From NCBI RefSeq assembly GCF_020085105.1, contig NC_058062.1, positions 9,125,445 through 9,189,444 on the forward strand: a DNA stretch of 64,000 nucleotides. Reading direction: 5' to 3'. The DNA is from Siniperca chuatsi. Its lineage: Eukaryota; Chordata; Actinopteri; Centrarchiformes; Sinipercidae. Below the pieces are notes generated by a model. It did no database searches, had not been told where the DNA came from, and saw only the letters and a list, made by a program, of their open reading frames with translations. A program made the translations under genes and the position numbers. This document shows positions 37,504-49,600 of the stretch, piece by piece (the stretch's first letter is position 1; every line of letters starts with the position of its first letter).

Positions 37504-38934
37504 TCAGAGCTTTTTAATAGTTTGGATTGATGTTCGACACTTAGGACATCTGTGTGTGGTAGATTTAAACCTATCGATGCAGAAGGGAATGAGGCAACAA
37601 CCAGCGACGCAGCTTCAAAAGAAAGAACAGAAACAAAATAAAATGTCAAAACAGGAAGCATATGCCAGTGACTGTAACACCTGATCTGATTATATTCTCA
37701 TCCTAATGTTTCAGTGGTTTCATACCCAATCATAGCTGTCATGAAACACACCAGCCAGGTCAGACTGCTGACAGAGGTAAAAGTCTCTGTCATGATGAAC
37801 TGCCGACACTCTGGACACTGTGTCCTGCATGGACATGGTGGAAGGTTTTCCAGGTCCAGAATCACTTTAGGGGCTGTTAAGAAAAGTAAGAATTCATTGT
37901 TAGTTTTCTCATCAAAAATCTATTTCTCATTTATTATTTCTCAAAAACCTTCCAGAAGGACAAATCTGAAAAACAGGCACAGGAACATAGTGAATACACT
38001 TTAGTAGCTATTAAAAATCTCCAGTTAGTGTCACTAACATAAATTGTATACAAGACCTTTTGTAAGTTTTAAAGAACCAGCTGACATCATTTTAGTCATG
38101 GTTTGCAAAAAATTTTTGCACTGATGAAGCTCAAATGTTACATTAAGGACAGATGTAGCCTACTTCTGTCCTTTAAGTAGGGTGAAAAGCCTGTTCTCAC
38201 TAGATGTGACTGTGACTTTGTGAGGAACTTCTTATTCTTTTTCTAGGGTGCAGTTCATGCTATGTGAAGACAAAAGCCCCAAATTGAACAGTTACAATGA
38301 GCATTTGTATGTAACTGACACACCAGGGATAGTAGGTGGAGCCTCAACGTAGAAAATATTCGAACCAGGAACAGGAACACCAGGCACAATCTTCTGACTG
38401 GAGGTGAAACTAACCTCTAACAAAGAAGAAAAAAAAGATGGTTACAAAACCAAAGTGTGATGGAGTAATGATTTGCTGCAGTAAATTTGGACTCACCTTT
38501 CTCACGCTTTTTATCTTTGGCATTGAGGATGTTATCGTGGCTTTTTTGGAGTTCAGCCTTCCTTTCTGTCAGCTGTTTCAGTTTATCATCAATGCTGTCA
38601 ATCTCATGCTGATTTAAGACTGCCTCCTCTGGTAGAAAAAAAATAACATACACATGAGACAGCAGAGGCACTAGAGAACTTCTTTTTTGGATGCATAATA
38701 TGCAAAAGACTTGGGATAGCTATTTTGCATGTTGCAAATATCTGGCTCATTATGGGTTAAAAATTTCTTCCATGCTTTCTTTCATACGCCACCTGTTTGT
38801 CCAAATTCAGCACGATTCCTCAACTCCTGAAATATGCACTGGATTTTTTTCCTTTCCAAAAGTTGTTGTCTCTTGAGAGAAAGATGTTTCAACTCTGTAG
38901 ATATCTTCTTCAGCTCACTGTCTGAAGAAGTCAT
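37504..38934 (-). CDS. LITAF-domain protein with N-terminal coiled coil
   Basis: Exons in transcript order: 38934-38793, 38628-38497, 38416-38324, 37873-37726, 37612-37504; 208 codons with stop, all phases matching. A consensus acceptor ('ttcttttcag') just before the ATG implies a non-coding first exon, perhaps ending at 40102. Residues 1-91 are charged heptad-like sequence ('ELKKISTELKHLSLKRQQLL', 'IDDKLKQLTERKAELQKSHD'), so coiled coil is predicted. Residues 103-125 are Pro-rich. Residues 136-207 form the LITAF domain: an N-terminal Cys pair C142-x2-C145, a membrane-associating segment 'SLTWLVCFMTAMIGCVAGCC', then C194-x2-C197. LITAF proteins are monotopic endosomal or lysosomal membrane proteins whose cysteines bind zinc. 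No PPxY motif is seen. The function is not known to me. Confidence 0.88.
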
Positions 38935-40101
38935 GATGGATACTGAAAAGAAATGTTGGATTGTTTAAGCCTACATCTTATATTTTGTTTATTGTATGTT
39001 TATGCTTGTTTGGTGTGCAAAATGGTGTGTATGTGGTGTAGGTACATAGAATAGGAACAGTGACATTGCAGAAGAAGAAAACTGGATATATGTTTTGCAA
39101 TGAGAATACTAAATGTTACTACCAAAGATATATTCATATGTGACCACATTTTTCTATGGAGTGACATCTTCTCAAAATAAAGACCGATTTTGAAAGTATT
39201 AATTCTACGATAGATAAATAATATTGACGCAATGAATAGAATTTGAAACTTTAAAAACAATTTTCCACTCTTTTTGGACTAACATTCTTAGACATCATGT
39301 GGCCTTTTCTTTGCCCAAAAATTTGGATGGGAGCATCTAATGTGGCAGTGTATGCAATTATCTTTCCTCATCTCTTACGATATCATTACCAGACTTAGTG
39401 GGCTTCTTTAGCATATTTTCTTTGACATAAAAATGGACAAAAATACTGTACAGTGGAGTTATAGGATATAAAACTCAGGTAACTTTTGATTTATTTCTAC
39501 ACAGACGTATTTGTTGCAAATAAAAACATTCATTGTCGTGTTACCCATTTATGGACAAATTTTGATAAAACAGTGAGTGAGTGGTCAAAAGTGTTGTTGT
39601 GCATCTCCAAATTGTTGGGCAATAAAGAAAAATTTACATTAAGCAAACTGGTAAATGCCATTAATGGTTGACTGAAACACACAAGTGCTCACACACTGTC
39701 CACTGTACTTTTACTAGATTTCATATCAGGTCCCAGATTAAATTGACATTTTAAATTGGTTGGTAATAACAAGCTACGGATTGTGAACTAAATATTGAGT
39801 CAAACACATAAAATAATAAATAATAAAGAGACAGTCTATAAAACTAATTCTGGTTTGAGCAGGCAAAAGTACCAAAACAATAATTTAGCCTTGTAGATAA
39901 AATGCTGGAATTATTTTTTGAGGCAACACTTACACAACACAAATCTCAAGTCCAATGCTCATAACTGTAACTGCACTGTACTCACAACCACACTGTAAGA
40001 AGTAAGAATGTGTTGAAACCATTACTCAAACATCTCAACTACTAATTTCCTAAGGTCCCATTTAAGAGAATATTATATTAAAGAGAAAGGGTGTGAATTA
40101 C

Positions 40102-40150
40102 CTAATTCCCTCAGCTGCTCCCAGTGTGTCCTGTACAGGTAGCATTCAAA
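40102..40150 (-). other. possible non-coding first exon of the LITAF-domain gene
   Basis: On the minus strand, sequence ending 'gggaattag' is followed by a donor-like 'gtaattc' at 40101. It lies upstream of the coding exon whose acceptor is at 38943. The 5' end is unknown and the assignment rests on the splice signal alone. Confidence 0.25.
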
Positions 40151-40629
40151 CTACATCAACAAAGGCATATACTGTTCACTTCAACCAGGAAATATTCAAA
40201 TCATCAGGTTACATTTACAACTACCGTCACAGGAAAATGTTACAGAATGCTCCTGTTGAGATGCAAGCTTAAGTGAAACACAAACACACAAAAATAAAAT
40301 ATAATACTGTAATATATTTTAATATTTGCAGACAACAAACGACAGTAAAATGGGGGGCTTAACATCTAGTACTCCAGATATCTTATTTACATGTACCTTC
40401 TTTGAGAAGCAGCGCAGTCTGTAAAGTGATTTTCTGGATAAATATTTGGGGTTTATAATGTGTACAGAGATATTATGTCAAGACTGCCCCAAAACACTGC
40501 AAATAAAACAAGTCATACAATCATGAATACTTTGTGAAAGTCACTTCAAGTCTGAGAGGCTGGTAGCACCAGTACACACTGCAGGAACTGGTGTTTTTTC
40601 CTGATGTGACAAATGTTGGCTGTGATATT

Positions 40630-42764
40630 TCACTTTTTCCTGAGTCTCTTCATGAACGTCACTTCATCTCTGTTCCTGATGCCGTAGCTAAAGATATAAA
40701 GAAATAGAGAGAGGAAAAAAAATAGTCAAACAGTGCTGATGATAACAGCATCGCAAGTGAAGGAGGTCATTACTTTATACACTTACTCTTTGAGCCTCAT
40801 CTTGTCATCTTCAAGCCTTTCCCCTTGAAATACTAAATGATAAGTTCTCCAAACATATCTCCTGTAAAAGAAAGGAACCAAACAGTGGGAGTGTAACAGA
40901 TTATGTGTTTGGCCATTTTTAAGATTTTAAATCCCTTTTATATTCTCGTTTTGTGTTTACCAGCTGACGTGTTTCACTCCACCTTCACGTTGTTGTTTCA
41001 GCTCCATAAATCTGCAAATGGCCTTCTTCAGGTCAAGGACAGTGGCATTTTGCACCACCACTATGGCTTGTGGGAGGAACGTGTTTTTTTTTTCAAATAA
41101 TGGTTAATAAAACAAGAAATTTGAATAATGATAAAATAATGTTATTAATAATACAACTAAAAGTTGTGTAGTGATGTTCACAAATTATATAAAGTGCATA
41201 GAATGATGTGATCAGAAAACACATACTGTATATTCAACCACTGTTTTGCTAGAAAATGAAACAACAAAACAATCTCAGCACTTACGCATTATTTCGCCAT
41301 CTGCCTTTAAAACCCTCACAGTCATCGCCTGGCCATACTCCAAAGCAATCTGAGAATTTACCTCCTCCGGAGTCACCTAAAGAGAAAGATGATCAGGTTT
41401 CAGGAAAATTTACAGGACTTCTTCTACTTATCAGTACAAACCCTTTTTTCCCAACACACATGTTCAGTGAGTGCAGCACAGCTGGGGTACTGCTCTATAT
41501 CTCACCCTGAGTGCTAACCTCCCTAAGGAGTCAGCTCAAACACAATTTGCCTGGGGGATCAACGGAATATAACACTCAGCCATGGTGTTGTAAATGAAAA
41601 GGTTGTCCTGTAAAAAAAACAGGTAATAGATTGACATGTAGTAAATGATCTTCGTTAACTGCAAATAGTGCTGTGGAGGAATTTTGGCCTACTCATCTTT
41701 GCAGAATTGTTGTAATTCAGCCACATTGGAGGGTTTTCGAGCATTGACTGCCTTTTGGGTGGAGTCATGAACACTGACCTTAACTGAGACAAGTGAAGTC
41801 TGCAGTTCTTTGGATGTTGTTGTGGGGTCTCTGAATGGCTGAAGAAGAACAAAATTAATTCTTTGGAGTGGCCTAGTCAAAATCCTGACCTGAATCCTAT
41901 TGAGATGCTGTGGCATGACCTTAAAAAGGCAGTTCATGCTAGAAAAACCCTCCAATGTGGCTGAATTACAACAATTATGCAAAGATGAGTGGGCCAAAAT
42001 TCCTCCACAGCGCTGCAAGACTCATTGCAAGTTATCGCAAACACTTGATTGCAGTTGTTGCTGCTAAGGGCGGCCCAACCAGTTATTAGGTTTGGGGGGC
42101 AATCACTTTTTCACACAGGGCCATGTAGGTTTGGATTTTGTTTTCCTTTAATAATAACAACCTTCATTTAAAAACTGCATTTTGTGTTTAATTGTGTTAT
42201 CTTTGACTAATATTTAAATTTGTTTGATTTGAAACATTTAAATGTGACAAACATGCAAAAAAATAAGAAAACAGGAAGGGGGCAAACACTTTTTCACACC
42301 ACTGTATTCTATGAATTTAAAAATAAAATAGCTCACATTTCTGCAGAGAAACTGAAACTCTATCAGAGGGGCAATAATAATAACCTCTACGAAGAGTCTT
42401 GATGATTTTAAACTGTCAAACTTTTCAACCATTGTGGCAACTTTCAATTCTTTAGCAGTTTTGATGCCCTTCACCTGATCTGTACACACATTTCTCAGAA
42501 GTACAAGCATCATCATTCATCACAGGACACTGCATGTAAAGTGTATCATGGACATATCAAACCAACCTGGATTGGCAGATCACAGAGTAACGGGTCCTGA
42601 ACAAGTTGAGCAAGTCCCTCCTCGAAAATATCCAGGATCTCTGAGTGAGGAAGAGCCTCCTCATCTTCCTCATCTGCCATCTCTTTCAGGTGCTCGTTTT
42701 CCACCTCTTCATCTTTTACAGACTGTCCTCCTCCCGCAGTGTCCTGACTCTGCCCCTCCATCAT
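40630..42764 (-). CDS. snrnp25: U11/U12 small nuclear ribonucleoprotein 25 kDa protein
   Basis: Component of the minor (U12-type) spliceosome's U11/U12 di-snRNP in the nucleus. Exons in transcript order: 42764-42567, 41376-41286, 41066-40961, 40861-40787, 40687-40630 (176 codons with stop, phases matching). The core starts near residue 44, '[20 protein letters not shown]', then '[20 protein letters not shown]', '[11 protein letters not shown]', '[15 protein letters not shown]' and ends '[18 protein letters not shown]'. This is the ubiquitin-like fold of the family and matches the human protein closely from memory. Compared with the 132-residue human form, the first exon adds an acidic N-terminus of about 43 residues; the start is the first ATG of the open frame. 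A Tc1-like remnant occupies intron 1. It is divergent from polr3k, as in human. Confidence 0.95.
41667..42306 (+). mobile_element. Tc1/mariner-like remnant with inverted internal arms
   Basis: The piece 41880-42015 reads as the end of a Tc1-like transposase ('[20 protein letters not shown]', broken afterwards). The right terminus is a Tc1-type end, 'aaacactttttcacaccact' running to 42306. Sequence at 41667-41740 is an inverted copy of 41942-42014, so the copy is rearranged. The left terminal repeat was not found. It lies wholly inside snrnp25 intron 1. Confidence 0.75.
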
Positions 42765-43238
42765 CAGTCATTCAACAAACAACAGCCTTGTTTGCCAGGC
42801 GGGTAATGTTAAAACTACTATTGTTTTAACTAACTACTTGCCATGAAGTAAACAAACAATGTGTACAGTTAAAATTAAATACCGGAAGGCAACCGTAGCT
42901 CGAAAGATGGTTCCCCTTAGTGGACATAAATTCGGACACCACTTTAGTATTTCTTGAACAGACAAATCATTGCTATTATTCAATGTTTTCATCGACGATA
43001 CTATCTTGGGGTGTGGTCGTTAAATGTATATAAAACCACTCTTTATATTTTGTTTCCCACCGAGCGATAAAAAGAGTAGCACCTGCTTTCATCAGCTCCT
43101 CTTCCGCTGCTCCACATGCACCAAACTGTCTACAGCAGGGACACGTAAACCTTTTGTTAGCTGTGTAAAACAGTGTACTTATATTGAGTTTGTTATTTTA
43201 GTTTGTAGCTGTTAGCTACATACATTTCCCCCCCTAAC
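42765..43238. promoter_or_regulatory. bidirectional promoter of snrnp25 and polr3k
   Basis: The two start codons are only 474 bp apart and point away from each other. ETS-type motifs lie at 42881-42888 ('accggaag') and, on the other strand, about 43099-43105 ('cttccgc'). No TATA box stands out. The head-to-head arrangement is the same in human, so a shared TATA-less promoter is likely. Confidence 0.65.
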
Positions 43239-44320
43239 ATGCTTCTTTTTTGTCCAACCTGCGGAAATGTTTTAATTGTCGAGGAAGGACAAAAGTGCAT
43301 GAGATTCGCCTGCAACACCTGTCCGTATGTACACAACATCACAAGAAAGGTGAGTTATGTTGTGTCAAGATGAAATATCACGGCACACATTATGTCACTT
43401 CAACGTGTTCTTTTAAATCAGACTTACTGTCTACACTTAGTATTTTAGACTAAGAAGATGCTGCTCCTAGTTTCACATGTGGCTTTGTTTTCTGTTTTTA
43501 CATTTTCTTTTCTACAGGTAAATAACAGGAAGTACCCCAAGTTGAAAGAGGTGGATGATGTTCTTGGTGGCGCTGCAGCTTGGGAAAATGTGGACTCAAC
43601 TGCTGGTAAGTGACAAAACAACTCTGTCAACCCATAAACCCCCCATTGTCTCGGTTATATAATGCCTGTGCTTTATATTATTATTATTGCATCGGTGCTC
43701 ACTTAGTGTCGCCCCCACATGTCCATGCTAACACCTTCCATTACTTTCTCTTGTAATGCATGTTTACTTTGCGACACATGACAGAGTGCTAAGCAAAATA
43801 ATGACTTTTACTGTCATGCTACAAAATAATTTTAAAGTTAAATATTTTTTTGTATATATTTATGAGATCTCCAGTGGTTTTTATTAACATTAAAGTAATA
43901 AAAAAAATGTTTTAGAGTTTTAAATCTCAGAAAATAGGACATGCAATGTACATCTTTGAGTAACATGAGTAAATTCATTAGATAATCATTCTGTAGTTAC
44001 ACAGATATAGGACATGGCAGTATATCACATATTGCAGAATTACTATCGTCATCATTGGAAAATGTTCTCAGCCATTTTTAATTTCAGCTTTTTATTTAAC
44101 AATAGTTGAATACAGGGTGTAATTTTTTTGCCATCAATAAAACTCACATTCCACACTCATCCCATATTTTCTGAATCCACTATCCATTATAATTTTCTTT
44201 AAATTTAAAAGGTAGATTAACTATTAGTTAGTCTCATCAAATTCCTCGAGTGCCTGTTTTACTTGCCAAAGCTGTTCTGATTTTTAAGCAAATCTTTACT
44301 AGAATAAATAAGGGCAGCAT

Positions 44321-44355
<35 letters not shown>

Positions 44356-44656
44356 TGAATTAGTTGGAGATGATTCTTGAGTTAATTTGAATCTTAATCA
44401 GGTGAGATTTTACAGCTGTACTGTCTCATACATAATGTTGTCTCTTTTACACAGTATAAACCAAACATGGGAACTCCAGGAGTTCTTATGGGTCCAAACT
44501 GACACTTACTACTTGTATCTGTTCACAGAAACTTGTCCCAAGTGTGGACATCTTCGGGCGTATTTCATGCAGATTCAGACCAGATCAGCTGATGAACCAA
44601 TGACTACTTTCTACAAATGCTGCAATATCCAGTGTGGACACAGATGGAGAGACTGA
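43239..44656 (+). CDS. polr3k: RNA polymerase III subunit RPC10 (RPC11/C11)
   Basis: Small subunit of RNA polymerase III needed for RNA 3'-end cleavage, termination and reinitiation in the nucleus. Exons 43239-43349, 43518-43605 and 44529-44656 give 108 residues, the length of the human protein. The N-terminal zinc ribbon uses C5, C8, C25 and C28 ('CPTCGNVL', 'FACNTCPYVHNI'). The C-terminal TFIIS-like ribbon uses C69, C72, C97 and C102, with the catalytic-hairpin motif 'QTRSADEPMT' (acidic D88, E89). All key residues are intact. A (AC)n run sits in intron 2. The neighbour snrnp25 is divergent; cdip1 is convergent. Confidence 0.97.
44323..44352. repeat. (AC)n microsatellite
   Basis: About fifteen AC units in polr3k intron 2. 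Confidence 0.95.
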
Positions 44657-44891
44657 AACCTTTGCACTTTGAACATGTTGATGTATTTAATGCTTATGTG
44701 GCATAGAATACTTTTCCTCATTTCTTGCCCCTCATTTTTGAGCCAATATTTATTGCCAACTGGCTCTTGTAGTTATGGAAATTCTTCAGACTTCCAGTTT
44801 GTGCAGTTTCTGTGTGTAGGTTCAGCTGAAGAAACTAATTTTCTTTTTGTCTTTGCAGATTATATTTACATACAGTATTCACTTTCCAGAT

Positions 44892-44930
44892 ATTAAAGTT
44901 TCAAGGAAAAATCATGTTCTGATTTTTATT
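44892..44930. terminator. facing poly(A) signals of polr3k and cdip1
   Basis: ATTAAA on the plus strand at 44892-44897, 236 bases after the polr3k stop, and AATAAA on the minus strand at 44925-44930. If both are used, the convergent genes end within a few tens of bases of each other, and the cdip1 3'UTR would be about 1.7 kb. Confidence 0.5.
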
Positions 44931-46624
44931 GATAAAATAGTACCTGTATACAACAGTCAAATTGACTTAGTTATACATATCACAGACATTTAGAGAGCAA
45001 TGCAGACCAGTATTAGCCACAACAATGGCATACAGTACTTTGTATTAAAAGTTCAATGCAATCCTTCAACTCAAAACTTTCTTGCACAGCTTAGCTAGCC
45101 TCACAAAAAAGAAAGGAAAAAAAAATCAAATGCACATAGAGTCAAGGAACTAGCCAGTGAGAATTATTCATTTTGATGTGTGGTTCATGCAGACAAATTC
45201 TGCACTTGGTGAGTGAAGGTGAATGGCAGTTTGGGCATGCTGTGGTGGAACAATGGTTGTTTCATTGTTAGTAATAATCAATGGAATCACTGTCATTTTG
45301 CAAGATGTCTGATACAATCATTTATTTGAAGCTTATTCCTAGCAGAGAGGTCACTATTTAGTATTAGTCAAAAGACATCTGTATTATTTAACATGCATGT
45401 GAGCAATGCAGGTATTCTTTTAAGGGCTGGTGCCATAGTAGGAGGGTTTACAAGCTAAACCGCGATATTTGATGATGGTGCCACCACTGTAATTTGTTTG
45501 CCAACATACTTTTCTATTTTAAACTACCTACCTGTTTACTGTTGCACCAACAAACAATCAGCCAACAGTATCAGTGAGAAGATACTCTAGTTTGGAGCGG
45601 TGCATTAGACTGACACACAGGCCAGAGAGACGACACAAGATTACTGAGATGTCATGCAGTGTGTCTCCATCAGTAACAGTAAAACTCAAAGTCTACTATA
45701 TTCTGAATAAGTGCATATGTTTTTTTCCCCTCAAAGCTAAAATCTCTCAAAGACTAATGACAACTGAGGTTTATAGTTTGTATGAATGCATCAGAGGGGG
45801 AAATGTGAATTCCAACTTAAAGTGCAAATCTTGGCTTTATTATCAAAATTAAGTACATCACAGATGGGGCATTAATGTGTTCAACCGTAAATCACTTAAC
45901 ATTTCGTGACTTCTGGGCTAATAAATATAGCAAGTAACATCAATCTTGGACATTCCCAAATAAGCAAATACATCAGTTTACCGAGCTGAAAATGGTTCAT
46001 TAGTTTGCTCACATTCGAAAAGGGATAATGATAAAAGGAAAAACTACATCTGTTAGAACAAAATTATCAGACATGGACAAACATGTTCACAGTTCTCTAT
46101 ATCAACTTGTTAAAATAGTAGATAAAATATTTGAATTAAATAAGAAAAAAAAAACCTTAACCAGCATTTTTGACTTCAATATACTTGCCTCTCAGCAAGA
46201 TTCACAGATTATTTCAAATAAATAAAGTGACCATTTTCACAGTTTTCTCTAACTGAGGCTGTGTGTCCAAAGATGTTTTTTTCCCCATTAATATGTATAA
46301 CATCACCAGCCTTTTCTCCCAGGTTTCCATACAGGATCAGATGCACCTGTGTGACTGCTGCCTATCCATCTCTGTGGATGTTTTAGTGTCCTACATCTTC
46401 TGTAGTTCAGTGAGATTTGTACAATTCAAATGCAGGTTTATACATGAAAGAATTATGCTGAAAGATATATACAGTAAATATTCTGTGTATCCAACTATTG
46501 AGAAAACTGCACTTACAATTTAAGAGGGCTACACAACACTTTGCAAAAATGGGGAGAAGCCTGTCACTACCAGCAGGAGGAGCTGTGAGTTTGTGTGTGT
46601 GCACGTGCATACAGCTGTCGGTTG
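44931..46624 (-). other. cdip1 3' untranslated region (probable)
   Basis: Non-coding sequence downstream of the cdip1 stop on the minus strand, with no other gene visible. It ends at the AATAAA at 44925-44930. The short open frames here on either strand lack any domain. Confidence 0.45.
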
Positions 46625-49600
46625 TTAGCATATACGCTTGTATGTATAAATGTAGCCCTTACAGTAAGGGCAGGTGTGTGTCACATCCTTGAGGTCATCA
46701 ATCAGACAGGGAATCAAGCAACAGCCGAGATCACACCTGAAAATGAGGAAGAGAAATATTATGTTGCAAACACCGGCACATGATTATACATGCTAAGTGC
46801 CCAGAAAAGAAGAAGTGGGTGTTACGATGGAAGAAAAAAATACTTTTGTCTGAACATGCACACATCTGGAGTCAGCATAGCGCTTATGACAAGACCAACT
46901 TAAATCGCATTGTTATAGCCAATGCATTCCCTGTCTGGAGACAGGCAACGTCTGCTCGTTGATTTGAAAGAAAACGAGTAACTATTGGCATCCTACTGGA
47001 ATGGAGGTTACAGACAGCTCTGTATGCAACATGCAAGAGCACAATACAAGATAGACAAGATGAACACGTTGACTGAATCCAGAACATGACGGTGAAACTC
47101 TTGTAACTCCAAATGTCTGCATATTTAGGGCATGTTCTGTCTTCCACAGTAGCCTTTAATTTGCATGTCATACCACAAACAGGTGCACTTGCTTTACATA
47201 TGAAGAGGTTGCTGAGGACAGACTAGACATAGTGTGAACTAACAGACTGTTAAAAGGCATGATCATGAGTTTGAGTTCTATTGTCTGACAGACAATATTT
47301 TTGTACACACTTATTTAAAGTGTTTATCATTAATTTAGATTTCAATATATTAAAACATTATGATTCAATAGCATTACTTCACCAATGATCTTATTTTAAA
47401 AAAGTATTTTGAAAAGTAAAAAAAAATTACTAAATACTGAATGCTCAAGTTTCTGAATTCTGTTTTTTTTTTGTTTTTTTTTTTTACTTTTTTTGAGAGC
47501 TTGGATTGCTCAAACCCATCATACTGTATTGATGGTATGAAATTTTAATGTACACCTACAAGCAGACCATGACATAATGAACATAATACTTAAATGCAGT
47601 GAAGTCATTTAGACTGTACTAACAAAAAAGATCACATCCATGCAATGGACAAATGAGTAAGCAAAAGGCGATGCGCAAAAGATGTCTTTGTAGCTCTCTT
47701 AGTTGACTCAAAAATGTCTCTTGACTTAGAATAAACATGTCTGTAATTGCCAGCTTAAAGTTTTGGCAGAGGATAAGCCTCAATGACAATCAATTAACTG
47801 TTCTTTTGTATTTTATGGAAAATATACAATATGAGACCTTTAAGGACCTGTGCATGCAGAAGGCCAGGCTTGAAAACGTAAATTCTTCCACTGAAGGAGC
47901 CCTCTGTATTTTAGAACTAGTGTCACTTTTAGGTGTTACTTTTTTTTGTCTCGTGTGTGATACATATTTATAAAGCAGAGGCTGTGAGGACAACAAAAAC
48001 TTTCCATGATGCTACAAAACCCACCACAACCCTGTTAGGTAACTTAATCAATCTGTTATCAGACCTCTTTTCTGCTCGACTTCTGTCCTGTGATCTACTT
48101 ACCCTACAAAGAAGCAGAAGAGGCAGAAGAGCGTGTTCATGAGTCCGACATCGTGGGAGATGCGGGTAATGATTGCCTGCTGACAGTGCGGACACACAGT
48201 CTGCACCGGCGAGGTCTGGAACATTTCCCCCTGCAGTACGGTCACAGTGGTGGCTGCTCCTGGAGGAGCCAGGACGGTCGCTGTGTGACCTCCCATGTGG
48301 ACAAAGTGACTGGAACCAGGACCCATCTGTCCTGGCATCGGATGAGGAAAGTGACCGGGCGGAGGTGGGTAGGGGCCACCTGCACAGAAGGAAATTACAG
48401 GAGTAACAAATCAATGTCTCGCATAACCTTAAAGCTCCAATAAGTGATATTAACAATGAATCCAATGGCTGATGTTTCAATGTCACTAGTACTGCCAAAC
48501 CCACTGAGAATTAACACACATTGTAATTTTATGTAGCTTTTAGCCATTTTATACTTTTTGTTTTGGTTTTCCAGCTCCTACCAACCCAAACTGAAGCTGA
48601 GCTGCAGTCCCAGATGTATATCTGAGGAGTTGGTGGACTGAACCTGGATTGGACTGAGATAACAGGTGAATAAATATTGGAATTACATCATGTTAAGAGG
48701 CCAAAAATATGAAAAAACAAATGAAAGCTAATGTTGCTCTATCTGAAAGTAGGGAATTGCTTGCTTACACATTAGACTTGACAACTTTACACGCCGATAA
48801 TATGTTGTGGTAGTGTGTCTGTCAGCTTGTTATGATGCTTTGTGTTTATTTATATATGCAGACTGTCTGCAGCACCTGGTGGATGAGGCATTGGCATGGG
48901 CATGGGTCCCTCTCCAGGGACATGTGGGGGAAGGAAACCTGGCTGTGAGGCCTCATAGGGTGGAGGACCATAGTCTGGAGGCAAGGGCTGTCCCTGTATA
49001 GGAGTAGTTCTTACTGTTTTTCACAGGAAAAAGAAAAAAAAAATGGCATTGCAGATAGGTATACACAGGTTTGAATCAGAGTCAACAAATGCAAATAATT
49101 CATACTGTAATATTTAATAGAAATAAGTAATAAGTCTCCATGGTGACAGTTTACTCAAGCGACAATGATTAAAATGTGGTGTACTGACGCATACTGTGGA
49201 GTTTGATTGTGCCAATTTTGATAGTCATGAAGCACAATTGCAAGAAAGTATAAATACCAACAGTTTGTTGTTAAAAGTGTCATTTTAAATATCAGTCTCA
49301 CAGAGTAAGGAGATGCAAACAGAATCCAAATACAAAATTTAACTTACAACCCTGGACGACACACAGCTGAGCAAAGAAAACAACCTCAACTGTACATCTC
49401 GTTAAATAGATCTCACATTAAAAGTAGGAATTAAGTCACTACAGGGTCATTCCATGTCAAATAAGAGAGAGGTTTTTGTTTACATTTTGTTCAAACCTTA
49501 TGTATATGCTATTTGAGACCAAAAAATAAGTTCTGTAAAATATTTTGGCTGAATTGTGAGAATTGCATAGTTTTTTTGCCAGTGGGAATGTTGTCATTTT

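Noticed and set aside
47968-48504. 178-codon minus-strand frame
   Set aside because: Wrong frame over cdip1 exon 3; the spliced CDIP1 frame explains the sequence.
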